A stretch of DNA of 64,000 nt from Nematostella vectensis (Eukaryota; Cnidaria; Anthozoa; Actiniaria; Edwardsiidae). The notes below the pieces were generated by a model. It made no database searches. It was not told the origin of the DNA and saw nothing but the letters and a program-made list of their open reading frames with translations. Position 1 is the first letter of the stretch, and every line of letters begins with the position of its first letter. This document shows positions 1-13,069 of the stretch, one piece after another. The stretch lies in the NCBI RefSeq assembly GCF_932526225.1, contig NC_064044.1, positions 15,749,453-15,813,452 on the forward strand. The letters are read 5' to 3'. The translations under genes were made by a program, and so were the position numbers.

Positions 1-157
1 TTTGAATGACGTCATGTCGTCATCGAAAAATCAATATGGCTGCCGAGTTTGTTTCTATCAGAGGCCAAGGAAGTTTCTACGACCAAAATATAATACAATT
101 CACCATCACGATGGTCCAAAAATGAACTATTTGATTTATTCGACATAGTTATTTCAG

Positions 158-325
158 GTTGTTAGATATGACTTGAGTCTTGGGCTATTTACAACGAAAG
201 TAGGGTCTTCGCGTGATCTCTGTGTCACCTCAGCCGATGTTATGCCATCATCGGGTGAGGTTTATCTGCAGAATGCTGAACTATTTCTAAAGGATTGGAG
301 CATTTATATTAAACTACATTCAAAG
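158..325 (+). CDS. Candidate internal exon, unknown gene
   Basis: A 168-bp stretch (56 codons, phase 0 to 0) is bounded by a good acceptor (atagttatttcag) and a good donor (TCAAAG/GTAAGAT) and is open throughout. The peptide contains the segment LGLFTTKVGSSRDLCVTSAD and ends KDWSIYIKLHSK. I do not recognise the family. It points away from the minus-strand transposase gene whose stop is at 410, so it is either the end of a neighbouring host gene or part of another repeat. Its middle holds a near-palindrome (CCTCAGCCGATG ... CATCATCGGGTGAGG) that recurs at 20.47 and 20.67 kb, which favours repeat-derived sequence. No other exon of this gene is visible. Confidence 0.4.
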
Positions 326-409
326 GTAAGATACTTTGGCTTCATACAGTCATTAATAAGTAAATCAGAGCTAACGTTTGTATAAAAAGAAAAAGACAGC
401 TGCTGGATA

Positions 410-1024
410 TTAATTCTCCAGTGGCATGTCCCTGAGTACCACCCCTCTTCCCTGGTGCACAGTCCCCACCACTCTTGCATCCTTGCACCTTTGTACTCTT
501 GCTAGGTCAGGGGCTTCTGGGAAAGGAGACAGACGACCATTCTTGATACAACTTAGAAGATGAGGGCGTAGTCGCTTGCTATTGTAACTAGCTGTTGAAG
601 GGTCTTGCCCATTGAGTATAGATGTTACAAAAGCTATGGCAAACACCCCACAGTCAGTGCCATCATTTTGTTGTTGGACAGGCTTAATATTAATAATAAT
701 CTCTGGTTCCTGCTTGTGTACAATGGCAAATATCTGTTTGAGTGTAAAGCTGGTTACAGTTCCTGAGTTGAGACTGTCATAGACATTTATTTCACCTTCT
801 GTACACCCAATATTAGAAACTGCCACCCAGTGGCACTGTCCTGTGTGGAGAATCTGTGCAAATTCTTCACGGCACACAGAGAATTGAAGAGTTGTACCAA
901 GCGTTGTATCTTCTAGGCCTTTACATAGTGGGAACAGCTCATGCAGCATGTTTTGAGAAACATTGATAGATACATCTGTCAGCATTTTTCTATTTGTAAT
1001 TGCACTTTCCTCTTGTTTATCCAT
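410..1024 (-). pseudogene. MULE gene 3' part: Ulp1/C48-type cysteine protease domain
   Basis: This is the C-terminal protease-like domain of the element. The C48 triad is visible: His in CHWVAVSNIG, Asp in NVYDSLNSG, and Cys in QQNDGTDCGVFAIAF with the preceding Gln of the oxyanion hole. The domain is open from 1024 to the stop at 410. Its start is not certain. An acidic linker (DDDQGEKGNQGDDQNEDGG) precedes it at about 1.07-1.2 kb in another frame, so a small intron or frameshift separates it from the array. Ulp1 enzymes process SUMO or related modifiers; here the role in transposition is unknown. The catalytic residues themselves look intact. Confidence 0.75.
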
Positions 1025-1348
1025 TTTCCTGTTTTTATGTTTTTTTTATTTGTCCAGTTCCTTTTGTAACCTTCAGTATTTGTATATCATCCTTTTTGTT
1101 GCTTGTTTCGTCATTCAGCCCCCCATCTTCATTTTGATCATCCCCCTGATTACCCTTCTCCCCTTGGTCGTCATCACAACTAACTCGACATGTAGAAGAA
1201 CCTCCTTGATGCCAGCCTTCACACCAGTTGGATTCTTCTTATTTCCAGCTTTCCCATGTCTTTCAGGGAACTTTTCTCTTTTTGCTTGCTGAGGTAGATG
1301 GTGAATCTGCTGGCTTTCACTGCAGCTTTTTCTGTTTAAATATGTTCC

Positions 1349-4300
1349 TGGATTGTTGGGCTTGGGATTAGATGATGGACTGTTGGACTTGGGATTAGAT
1401 GATGGATTGTTGGGCTTGGGATTAGATGATGGATTGTTGGGCTTGGGATTAGATGATGGACTGTTGGACTTGGGATTAGATGATGGATTGTTGGGCTTGG
1501 GATTAGATGATGGATTGTTGGGCTTGGGATTAGATGATGGATTGTTGGGCTTGGGATTAGATGCTGGACTGTTGGACTTGGGATTAGATGCTGGACTGTT
1601 GGACTTGGGATTAGATGATGGATTGTTGGGCTTGGGATTAGATGATGGATTGTTGGGCTTGGGATTAGATGATGGATTGTTGGGCTTGGGATTAGATGAT
1701 GGATTGTTGGGCTTGGGATTAGATGCTGGATTGTTGGGCTTGGGATTAGATGATGGATTGTTGGGCTTGGGATTAGATGATGGATTGTTGGGCCTGGGAT
1801 TAGATGATGGATTGTTGGGCTTGGGATTAGATGATGGATTGTTGGGCTTGGGATTAGATGCTGGATTGTTGGGCTTGGGATTAGATGATGGATTGTTGGG
1901 CTTGGGATTAGATGCTGGATTGTTGGGCTTGGGATTAGATGATGGATTGTTGGGCTTGGGATTAGATGCTGGATTGTTGGGCTTGGGATTAGATGATGGA
2001 TTGTTGGGCTTGGGATTAGATGATGGATTGTTGGGCTTGGGATTAGATGCTGGATTGTTGGGCTTGGGATTAGATGCTGGATTGTTGGGCTTGGGATTAA
2101 ATGCTGGATTGTTGGGCTTGGGATTAAATGCTGGATTGTTGGACTTGGGATTAAATGCTGGATTGTTGGACTTGGGATTAGATGATGGATTGTTGGGCTT
2201 GGGATTAGATGCTGGATTGTTGGGCTTGGGATTAGATGATGGATTGTTGGGCTTGGGATTAGATGATGGATTGTTGGGCTTGGGATTAGATGCTGGATTG
2301 TTGGGCTTGGGATTAGATGATGGATTGTTGGGCTTGGGATTAGATGATGGATTGTTGGGCTTGGGATTAGATGCTGGATTGTTGGGCTTGGGATTAGATG
2401 ATGGATTGTTGGGCTTGGGATTAGATGATGGATTGTTGGGCTTGGGATTAGATGATGGATTGTTGGGCTTGGGATTAGATGATGGATTGTTGGACTTGGG
2501 ATTAGATGATGGATTGTTGGGCTTGGGATTAGATGATGGATTGTTGGGCTTGGGATTAGATGCTGGATTGTTGGGCTTGGGATTAGATGCTGGATTGTTG
2601 GGCTTGGGATTAGATGCTGGATTGTTGGGCTTGGGATTAGATGATGGATTGTTGGGCTTGGGATTAGATGATGGATTGTTGGGCTTGGGATTAGATGCTG
2701 GATTGTTGGGCTTGGGATTAGATGCTGGATTGTTGGGCTTGGGATTAAATGCTGGATTGTTGGGCTTGGGATTAGATGATGGATTGTTGGGCTTGGGATT
2801 AGATGCTGGATTGTTGGGCTTGGGATTAGATGATGGATTGTTGGGCTTGGGATTAGATGATGGATTGTTGGGCTTGGGATTAGATGATGGATTGTTGGGC
2901 TTGGGATTAGATGCTGGATTGTTGGGCTTGGGATTAGATGCTGGATTGTTGGGCTTGGGATTAAATGCTGGATTGTTGGGCTTGGGATTAAATGCTGGAT
3001 TGTTGGGCTTGGGATTAAATGCTGGATTGTTGGACTTGGGATTAAATGCTGGATTGTTGGACTTGGGATTAGATGATGGATTGTTGGGCTTGGGATTAGA
3101 TGCTGGATTGTTGGGCTTGGGATTAGATGCTGGATTGTTGGGCTTGGGATTAGATGATGGATTGTTGGGTTGGGATTAGATGCTGGATTGTTGGGCTTGG
3201 GATTAGATGATGGATTGTTGGGCTTGGGATTAGATGATGGATTGTTGGGCTTGGGATTAGATGCTGGATTGTTGGGCTTGGGATCAGATGATGGATTGTT
3301 GGACTTGGGATTAGATGCTGGACTGTTGGACTTGGGATTAGATGATGGATTGTTGGGCTTGGGATTAGATGATGGATTGTTGGGCTTGGGATTAAATGCT
3401 GGATTGTTGGGCTTGGGATTAGATGCTGGATTGTTGGGCTTGGGATTAGATGCTGGATTGTTGGACTTGGGATTAGATGCTGGATTGTTGGACTTGGGAT
3501 TAAATGCTGGATTGTTGGGCTTGGGATTAGATGCTGGATTGTTGGGCTTAGGATTAGATGATGGATTGTTGGGCTTGGGATTAGATGCTGGATTGTTGGA
3601 CTTGGGATTAGATGATGGATTGTTGGGCTTGGGATTAGATGATGGATTGTTGGGCTTGGGATTAGATGATGGATTGTTGGGCTTGGGATTAGATGCTGGA
3701 TTGTTGGGCTTGGGATTAGATGATGGATTGTTGGACTTGGGATTAGATGCTGGACTGTTGGACTTGGGATTAGATGATGGATTGTTGGGCTTGGGATTAG
3801 ATGATGGATTGTTGGGCTTGGGATTAGATGATGGATTGTTGGGCTTGGGATTAGATGATGGATTGTTGGGCTTGGGATTAGATGATGGATTGTTGGACTT
3901 GGGATTAGATGATGGATTGTTGGGCTTGGGATTAGATGATGGATTGTTGGGCTTGGGATTAGATGCTGGATTGTTGGGCTTGGGATTAGATGCTGGATTG
4001 TTGGGCTTGGGATTAGATGCTGGATTGTTGGGCTTGGGATTAGATGATGGATTGTTGGGCTTGGGATTAGATGATGGATTGTTGGGCTTGGGATTAGATG
4101 ATGGATTGTTGGGCTTGGGATTAGATGCTGGATTGTTGGGCTTGGGATTAGATGCTGGATTGTTGGGCTTGGGATTAAATGCTGGATTGTTGGGCTTGGG
4201 ATTAGATGATGGATTGTTGGGCTTGGGATTAGATGCTGGATTGTTGGGCTTGGGATTAGATGATGGATTGTTGGGCTTGGGATTAGATGATGGATTGTTG

Positions 4301-7300
4301 GGCTTGGGATTAGATGATGGATTGTTGGGCTTGGGATTAGATGCTGGATTGTTGGGCTTGGGATTAGATGCTGGATTGTTGGGCTTGGGATTAAATGCTG
4401 GATTGTTGGGCTTGGGATTAAATGCTGGATTGTTGGGCTTGGGATTAAATGCTGGATTGTTGGACTTGGGATTAAATGCTGGATTGTTGGACTTGGGATT
4501 AGATGATGGATTGTTGGGCTTGGGATTAGATGCTGGATTGTTGGGCTTGGGATTAGATGCTGGATTGTTGGGCTTGGGATTAGATGATGGATTGTTGGGT
4601 TGGGATTAGATGCTGGATTGTTGGGCTTGGGATTAGATGATGGATTGTTGGGCTTGGGATTAGATGATGGATTGTTGGGCTTGGGATTAGATGCTGGATT
4701 GTTGGACTTGGGATTAAATGCTGGATTGTTGGGCTTGGGATTAGATGCTGGATTGTTGGGCTTGGGATTAGATGATGGATTGTTGGGCTTGGGATTAGAT
4801 GCTGGATTGTTGGACTTGGGATTAGATGATGGATTGTTGGGCTTGGGATTAGATGATGGATTGTTGGGCTTGGGATTAGATGATGGATTGTTGGGCTTGG
4901 GATTAGATGCTGGATTGTTGGGCTTGGGATTAGATGCTGGATTGTTGGGCTTGGGATTAGATGATGGATTGTTGGGCTTGGGATTAGATGCTGGATTGTT
5001 GGGCTTGGGATTAGATGCTGGATTGTTGGGCTTGGGATTAGATGATGGATTGTTGGGCTTGGGATTAGATGCTGGATTGTTGGGCTTGGGATTAGATGCT
5101 GGATTGTTGGGCTTGGGATTAGATGATGGATTGTTGGGCTTGGGATTAGATGATGGATTGTTGGGCTTTGGATTAGATGATGGATTGTTGGGCTTGGGAT
5201 TAGATGATGGATTGTTGGGCTTGGGATTAGATGATGGATTGTTGGGCTTGGGATTAGATGATGGATTGTTGGGCTTGGGATTAGATGATGGATTGTTGGG
5301 CTTGGGATTAGATGATGGATTGTTGGACTTGGGATTAGATGCTGGATTGTTGGGCTTGGGATTAGATGATGGATTGTTGGGCTTGGGATCAGATGATGGA
5401 TTGTTGGGCTTGGGATTAGATGCTGGATTGTTGGGCTTGGGATTAGATGATGGATTGTTGGGCTTGGGATTAGATGATGGATTGTTGGACTTGGGATTAG
5501 ATGCTGGATTGTTGGGCTTGGGATTAGATGATGGATTGTTGGGCTTGGGATTAAATGCTGGATTGTTGGGCTTGGGATTAGATGCTGGATTGTTGGGCTT
5601 GGGATTAGATGCTGGATTGTTGGACTTGGGATTAGATGCTGGATTGTTGGACTTGGGATTAAATGCTGGATTGTTGGGCTTGGGATTAGATGCTGGATTG
5701 TTGGGCTTGGGATTAGATGATGGATTGTTGGGCTTGGGATTAGATGCTGGATTGTTGGACTTGGGATTAGATGATGGATTGTTGGGCTTGGGATTAGATG
5801 ATGGATTGTTGGGCTTGGGATTAGATGCTGGATTGTTGGGCTTGGGATTTGATGATGGATTGTTGGACTTGGGATTAGATGCTGGATTGTTGGGCTTGGG
5901 ATTAGATGCTGGATTGTTGGGCTTGGGATTAAATGCTGGATTGTTGGGCTTGGGATTAGATGATGGATTGTTGGGCTTGGGATTAGATGCTGGATTGTTG
6001 GGCTTGGGATTAGATGATGGATTGTTGGGCTTGGGATTAGATGATGGATTGTTGGGCTTGGGATTAGATGATGGATTGTTGGGCTTGGGATTAGATGATG
6101 GATTGTTGGGCTTGGGATTAGATGATGGATTGTTGGGCTTGGGATTAGATGATGGATTGTTGGGCTTGGGATTAGATGCTGGATTGTTGGACTTGGGATT
6201 AGATGCTGGATTGTTGGGCTTGGGATTAGATGCTGGATTGTTGGGCTTGGAATTAGATGATGGATTGTTGGGCTTGGGATTAGATGATGGATTGTTGGGC
6301 TTGGGATTAGATGATGGATTGTTGGGCTTTGGATTAGATGATGGATTGTTGGGCTTGGGATTAGATGATGGATTGTTGGGCTTGGGATTAGATGCTGGAT
6401 TGTTGGGCTTGGGATTAGATGCTGGATTGTTGGGCTTGGGATTAGATGCTGGATTGTTGGGCTTGGGATTAGATGATGGATTGTTGGGCTTGGGATTAGA
6501 TGATGGATTGTTGGGCTTTGGATTAGATGATGGATTGTTGGGCTTGGGATTAGATGATGGATTGTTGGGCTTGGGATTAGATGATGGATTGTTGGGCTTG
6601 GGATTAGATGATGGATTGTTGGGCTTGGGATTAGATGATGGATTGTTGGGCTTGGGATTAGATGATGGATTGTTGGACTTGGGATTAGATGCTGGATTGT
6701 TGGGCTTGGGATTAGATGATGGATTGTTGGGCTTGGGATCAGATGATGGATTGTTGGGCTTGGGATTAGATGCTGGATTGTTGGGCTTGGGATTAGATGA
6801 TGGATTGTTGGGCTTGGGATTAGATGATGGATTGTTGGACTTGGGATTAGATGATGGATTGTTGGGCTTGGGATTAGATGATGGATTGTTGGGCCTGGGA
6901 TTAGATGATGGATTGTTGGGCTTGGGATTAGATGATGGATTGTTGGACTTGGGATTAGATGATGGATTGTTGGGCTTGGGATTAGATGCTGGATTGTTGG
7001 GCTTGGGATTAGATGATGGATTGTTGGGCTTGGGATTAGATGCTGGATTGTTGGGCTTGGGATTAGATGATGGATTGTTGGGCTTGGGATTAGATGATGG
7101 ATTGTTGGGCTTGGGATTAGATGATGGATTGTTGGGCTTGGGATTAGATGCTGGATTGTTGGGCTTGGGATTAGATGCTGGATTGTTGGGCTTGGGATTA
7201 AATGCTGGATTGTTGGGCTTGGGATTAGATGATGGATTGTTGGGCTTGGGATTAGATGCTGGATTGTTGGGCTTGGGATTAGATGCTGGATTGTTGGGCT

Positions 7301-8540
7301 TGGGATTAGATGATGGATTGTTGGGCTTGGGATTAGATGCTGGATTGTTGGGCTTGGGATTAGATGATGGATTGTTGGGCTTGGGATTAGATGATGGATT
7401 GTTGGGCTTGGGATTAGATGCTGGATTGTTGGGCTTGGGATTAGATGCTGGATTGTTGGGCTTGGGATTAAATGCTGGATTGTTGGACTTGGGATTAAAT
7501 GCTGGATTGTTGGACTTGGGATTAGATGATGGATTGTTGGGCTTGGGATTAGATGCTGGATTGTTGGGCTTGGGATTAGATGATGGATTGTTGGGCTTGG
7601 GATTAGATGATGGATTGTTGGGCTTGGGATTAGATGCTGGATTGTTGGGCTTGGGATTAGATGATGGATTGTTGGGCTTGGGATTAGATGATGGATTGTT
7701 GGGCTTGGGATTAGATGCTGGATTGTTGGGCTTGGGATTAGATGCTGGATTGTTGGGCTTGGGATTAGATGCTGGATTGTTGGGCTTGGGATTAGATGCT
7801 GGATTGTTGGGCTTGGGATTAGATGCTGGATTGTTGGGCTTGGGATTAGATGCTGGATTGTTGGGCTTGGGATTAGATGCTGGATTGTTGGGCTTGGGAT
7901 TAGATGCTGGATTGTTGGGCTTGGGACTAGATGATGGATTGTTGGGCTTGGGATTAGATGCTGGATTGTTGGACTTGGGATTAGATGATGGATTGTTGGG
8001 CTTGGGATTAGATGATGGATTGTTGGGCTTGGGATTAGATGATGGATTGTTGGGCTTGGGATTAGATGCTGGATTGTTGGGCTTGGGATTAGATGATGGA
8101 TTGTTGGACTTGGGATTAGATGCTGGACTGTTGGACTTGGGATTAGATGATGGATTGTTGGGCTTGGGATTAGATGATGGATTGTTGGGCTTGGGATTAG
8201 ATGATGGATTGTTGGGCTTGGGATTAGATGCTGGACTGTTGGGCTTGGGATTAGATGATGGATTGTTGGGCTTGGGATTAGATGATGGATTGTTGGGCTT
8301 GGGATTAGATGATGGATTGTTGGGCTTGGGATTAGATGATGGATTGTTGGGCTTGGGATTAGATGCTGGATTGTTGGGCTTGGGATTAGATGCTGGATTG
8401 TTGGGCTTGGGATTAGATGCTGGATTGTTGGGCTTGGGATTAAATGCTGGATTGTTGGGCTTGGGATTAGATGATGGATTGTTGGGCTTGGGATTAGATG
8501 ATGGATTGTTGGGCTTGGGATTAGATAATGGATTGATAGG
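1349..8540 (-). repeat. 27-bp minisatellite, about 266 units, coding for a 9-residue Pro/Asn repeat
   Basis: About 7.2 kb of head-to-tail 27-bp units lie inside the MULE gene. On the coding (minus) strand the unit reads as variants of NPKPNNPSS or NPKPNNPAS; SFN and KSN variants also occur. The frame holds from 8.54 kb to 4.60 kb, then shifts at a 26-bp unit, and shifts again at a second 26-bp unit near 3.17 kb into a frame with a stop in many units. Blocks of the array are themselves duplicated: 1430 bp separates the two identical short units, and 1350 bp separates matching variant runs near 5.16 and 6.51 kb. The opposite strand is also open (LGLDDGLL) because the unit length is a multiple of three. 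Confidence 0.95.
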
Positions 8541-9350
8541 CTTTAATGATTTCGTGGACATTCTAACTGGTACATGCACATTGAAAGTTTTCCTCATGGT
8601 TGCTGCATGACTGCCAACTCTACCAGAGAATTTGTTTTTCCTTTTTACTGGAAGTGGGATCTTTGACATGTTTGTCTTCCGCTTTTTACTTTCTGGTTCG
8701 TTAAGAACCAATCCACCATCTCTTGGTACACAATGCATTAGTTCCCTGTGTACATTTGCAAGTTGTGAATGTAACTTAGACAGATGGCCATGGTCCACCT
8801 GAAATGTGAGGTCTTTTTTTTCATGCAGTAGCTCTCTGCAGCTTTTCCCAAGGCCTTGTGGCACAGGTTTTCGCTTTCTGGTTGGCAGTGATTCTGGGGA
8901 TTCTTGGTATTGTGAGGTTAGCTGTGTCATCTGGAATAGAAGGGGATGCATGTGCTGTAGAAAGATCATTAGTCAGCCCAATTACAGCATCATCTAGTGT
9001 GAATATAGGAGAATTTCAAAAGGTGGAGGGCAGTCTGTCCCATCCCCACTGAGGGAATTTTTTGAAAACAGCAAAAAAGTGCTTTCAAGGAAAATGTGAC
9101 CTCTTCCAAGATGGGCAGCTGCACTTGGGATTTTCAAACAGAACATCATAAGTATCTCCGCCACTCCCACTCTTCACTTGGAATTCCCCCACCTCTAGAT
9201 CTCTTGCATTAACTCCTGTGTCTGCAACCTCCTCTGCACTGATTATTCTCTGCCTTGCCATGTCTATTACATATTTCGGCCTGTCATGAAGACAAGTCTG
9301 AGCTGTAAGCCCTGTAAAGGCTATGGTACCTTGTATTTTTCTCAATATAC
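8541..9350 (-). pseudogene. MULE gene exon 7, 5' part: SWIM finger and helical region
   Basis: After acceptor ttttttcag the reading is YIEKNTRYHSLYRAYSSDL, then a one-base frame break near 9.29 kb, then LHDRPKYVIDMARQRI. The SWIM motif reads CSCPSWKRSHFP followed by TGA and then KH, so the third zinc ligand (Cys) is replaced by a stop at 9087-9085. A second TGA lies at 9018-9016 in a position where Trp is expected. Further on, a Lys/Arg-rich helical segment (for example HGHLSKLHSQLANVHRELMH) leads to the repeat array. Use of a possible internal acceptor at about 8960 cannot be excluded. Confidence 0.6.
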
Positions 9351-9760
9351 CTGAAAAAACAACAATATTTTAATTTTAAAAAGATAGACAGATAACTCTC
9401 ACAAACAAGAAGTGACATTTGATAGCAACATGCAGCTACCTCTGCTGCCTTGTCATCACTACTGGTTTGTTTGTTTCTTGTTTTGTCATTGTTTCTGAGA
9501 GTCTCTGAATATTTATTGAGTTTGCAAAAATATAGGTAGCTACCATGTATCTGCAATGGGGTTTTGAGAACTACAGAAGTCTAATAATAGTTTCAAGGTT
9601 TACTGTATTTTTGTTTAGTAAGGAAAGAATAGCCTGAGTTTGCTAATTCATTAGTAATAAAATTGATTTTTTGCCACCTTTTGTTATGAGGTGCATGGTT
9701 ATGGGAAGGAAGAACCTTTGAGTGAGGAACCTCAAAGAGAGAAAGATAATTGAATAGTAC

Positions 9761-9925
9761 CTTGCATATTTTTCTGGAAAATATTCATTGATTAGCACTG
9801 ACAACAGGCCACTTAGTGACTTGTCTCGATGACTTGAGAGAAAGTTGTACTTCAGCTCCTCATTCTGCCGCGCCACCCCATTGTTTGTGTGCACAGAAAT
9901 GTTCTCTCTAAATGCCTGGACCCAT
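9761..9925 (-). pseudogene. MULE gene exon 6
   Basis: The segment FRENISVHTNNGVARQNEEL matches the conserved 'NNG.ER.N..LK' region after the MULE core and ends in KYAR at donor GTACTA. The acceptor is ambiguous: two AG sites lie 10 bp apart (9926 and 9916), and only the inner one keeps the frame with exon 5. The exact left boundary is therefore uncertain. Confidence 0.55.
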
Positions 9926-10553
9926 CTGGTGAATCAGAATTACAGTAATTAGGCATGTTGATTTAATTGATAATAGTTTGCATCATTTGGTCATTTTTTG
10001 TAATAACTAAATATAAAGGACCACAGACACAAATAGCTAACATACACATTAATTAATTGCAAAAAAGATTACACTGCAGCTGAAAACCTTGTGAACCTTA
10101 TCCTATTTCTGTATAGTTTTATCCTACACCAAACTAACTCTTATACTATTACATCTAGTGCCTTAGATGAGCAATTAATTCTCAATTTACCTACATTCTG
10201 TAAATGAATAATTAAAACTCTAATTTGATAGTTGAATGCAGAACTGTGTTATAGCACAAATGCTTTTGAAAACTGTCACTCAAGATTGACTTTCATCATT
10301 TAGAAAAGAGAAGGTTTGGATCCATATTTCACTTCACCACACTTTGTATCATGAAACCTATTTGTTAAATATATTAATGCACAGTGCATGTTTACATCAG
10401 AGTACAGCATGGAAGGCATCTTGGCAGGATCTTGTGTCAATAAAAGAATGTGGTAGATTATTCCACAGTCTCAGGGCAAAGGACATGTGAGATGTTGAAG
10501 TATTCAGGTGTATGTTGCCCTGTATGTATGTTGGTTTTATGATGCCTATTTAC

Positions 10554-10797
10554 CCTGTGTGCTTTGAGCCAGATGTTCTCAAACCAGCGTCTCATTGCTT
10601 CATTTTTCTTCCAGATTGCAGACTCTTTAAGAATGTTGACACATTCTAGATAAATATCCTCTGTGAAAGACTGTGCAATAATCGTAACATCATCAGAGTC
10701 TCCTGTTTCTCGCCTCCAGGTATACCTTTTGATATTTTACTCGCCCATCTCTCCTACGCCTGCTCTCTATGAAAGTCACACAGATAAACCATGCACC
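10554..10797 (-). pseudogene. MULE gene exon 5, interrupted by a stop
   Basis: The exon follows a good acceptor (tttttgcttacag) and reads MVYLCDFHREQA before an in-frame TAG (10756-10754) where the family has Trp. Near 10.73 kb the homologous frame changes and then continues to a segment with RRWFENIWLKAHR and a donor GTAAAT. Both lesions would abolish a full-length transposase. Confidence 0.65.
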
Positions 10798-11170
10798 CTG
10801 TAAGCAAAAAGCATCAATGGTATACTTAGCAATATGTACCAATGAAATTAAAATCAATTCCAAACCCATACACATATTTGCTATGAAAAGTTTCCTCCGT
10901 GGAAGAAAATCAAAATTTTTCATAGCACCTTTTTTTTTATTTTCATAGCCTTATTAAATAAACTATGGTTATTGAGGTTGCAAGGTAATTATAGCTTCAT
11001 GGAGGTGTGGGGTGTTAGCTGATGTTAACATGAAGCAAAGCAATCAGGTAATAAAGATCAGATTTGCTTCAATTATTCTATCTACCATGGCCATCCCAAA
11101 GTTAGTATTTGATTTAGTGTTGGATGTGTTACCAATATGAAGCTAGTATCACTACATGTTGACAAATTAC

Positions 11171-11996
11171 CTGGAAAAACAGTCTCAATTGCTGCAATTT
11201 CCTGTTTGCTGTTATCTGTAATGAAATACTCAGGACTCCATGTTGGTGTTGCTTGCTTAAGGAGGGTGAGGGCTTCAATGAGCGATGGTGTTGTCTCATC
11301 TTGGGTGACAAATGACCCTACTACTTGGTAGTCAACATTTGTACGGACTGCCAGGAAGAATAGTGGGAGGGCGTATTTGGTAGTCTTATAGGTGGCATCA
11401 AGTAGGCAAATGCCGTTTCCGTATCTTTTCAGTAGCCTCCTCTGCCACACATTTTGGTGAACAAAAAGAAGAGAGTTTCGTTTTGGCATGTTGATTATTA
11501 TCTCTTGTTCTTTTCCAGCCTCCAGCTCCTCTTCTTCATCATCATTATTGTGATCTTCAACTGGGTCCTCCTCACTGGCAGAGGCTCCTCCGTGTGGTCT
11601 AAAGAAAAAGAAGTCCTCTGGGTTCTGCTCCTTCCATTGGCTCACATTTTCGGCCACATTCCCCTGGTCGATTTTAGAGAACCTGTTTTTAACAGTGGCA
11701 CGGTACATATGGCTTCTAATGTCACCCATTTTGGGGAAAAACCTGGGGTTGAAGGATGATGGAGCATTGTTTTCAGTGAACAGTTTTTTTTTGACAAAGA
11801 TCTTTAAGTGTCTTCTCATTTCGTATGTGTCCTTCACACCATCATTTACTAACTCTTCAATCTTCTTAATGATGCGTGTATCAACAGGCTGTGATAGACC
11901 ACTTCCCTGTAGATGAAAATGAACAGGTTTAAGGTTTTTGGTAGACTGATGTAAGGTAGAAGATATTTGCTCATAAACTGCATGCTCATGCAATAT
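11171..11996 (-). pseudogene. MULE gene exon 4 (transposase catalytic core)
   Basis: An 826-bp open exon from acceptor ttcttatcag to donor CCAG/GTAATT. The N-terminal half is a helical linker followed by an acidic stretch (DHNNDDEEEELEAG). The C-terminal half is the MULE core: GNGICLLDATYKTTKYALPL supplies the first catalytic Asp, and SPEYFITDNSKQEIAAIETV supplies the second Asp of the DDE-type triad, with the expected spacing. The frame is intact across the exon, so lesions lie elsewhere in the gene. Confidence 0.75.
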
Positions 11997-12178
11997 CTGA
12001 TAAGAAGTTGATTGTTCCCATGACAACAGGTTCATCTAGCTGATATCCATGGACTGTAATGGTCATAGTATCAATATTGATGTCATAGTAGCCACTATTG
12101 AGCCAATATATGCTTGAGTACACATTATTATAAATTAGAAGTTTGTGTATACATAGAAAGCAGTGTAGTGTACAGTAC

Positions 12179-12289
12179 CTTGTAGTCATGAAAGGCAATG
12201 ATTCCACGCAGTATGAGTCTAGCAGGGCAGTTTTTCTTTTTGGTGGGCTGTGCATTGAATTGCCTCTTCTTGAAATTGAAGTCCCCATC
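12179..12289 (-). pseudogene. MULE gene exon 3
   Basis: A 111-bp, 37-codon exon, phase 0 to 0, between tatattag and AAG/GTACTG. It contains the motif KKKNCPARLILRG, a Cys-Pro-Ala signature that commonly completes the N-terminal zinc-binding module of such transposases. Confidence 0.6.
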
Positions 12290-12482
12290 CTAATATAAAA
12301 ATTGAACAAATAATTCACACAAATGATGATGACAGACACAAAAATAAGGAAGACTAATTGCAAGATACAAAAAGGTGGTTGCTTGTGAGAGCTTTGACTT
12401 TTTAAAACAAGTGGATCCAAACCTAAAAAACAATTATAAAGCCCTTTATTTATTTATTTATTCATTTATTTATTCAACATAC

Positions 12483-12652
12483 CTCCTGCTTATTCCGAGA
12501 AATTTTTGCTGCAGCATTTTTGTCTTTGCCATGCTGGCAGTTGTGCTTCTTGTTGCCAATTATGAAAAAAGGACAACCTGTGAACAGGAGTCGTCGGCCA
12601 CACACTTCCTTTGTGTCCTCCCAAGAAACTCTATGATTACTTCCTTTGAAGT
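12483..12652 (-). pseudogene. MULE gene exon 2 (Cys/His zinc-binding region)
   Basis: The acceptor (ctttttgtag) and donor (CAGGAG/GTATGT) are clear, and the phase-1 junction restores an Asp codon with exon 1. The peptide carries spaced Cys and His residues, including GCPFFIIGNKKHNCQHGKDK. This resembles the N-terminal zinc-binding modules that precede MULE transposase cores; the fold is inferred from spacing only. Confidence 0.6.
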
Positions 12653-13069
12653 CTACAAAAAGTCAACATAAACTTTTTTGTCATTGCACCACCTCCTAAA
12701 GATAAGTTTGGTTCACAGATGTTGGATAATATCCATCCATTATTTTCCTGTTGCATTGCCACCAACATACATCGGAAAGAACCTCAAGATTTTTATGTAG
12801 TAGATTACAACCTCCCCACCCCCACCCCAAACCTGCAATGAAGACAATGTTACATTTTACATTAACAATGCTACATTGACTGTTGGAGAATCCCTGGATG
12901 AATGTTACCCTGCTTTCTTGGAAAGCATTTTCCATGGAAGTAGGCCAAGTATTTTTCAACGGGTGAAGTGCCTTCCCTCCCTAATCCTCCTGACAGCCAC
13001 ACCCAGGCTTCACCCTTTCAAGCCCAGAGAGCATAGACTTTGTTTTATATTTAATAAAAAATATCTTAC

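Noticed and set aside
1353-8610. Long plus-strand ORFs reading LGLDDGLL repeats
   Set aside because: They are the antisense reading of the 27-bp array. The minus strand links to a recognisable transposase and protease; the plus strand has no flanking coding sequence.
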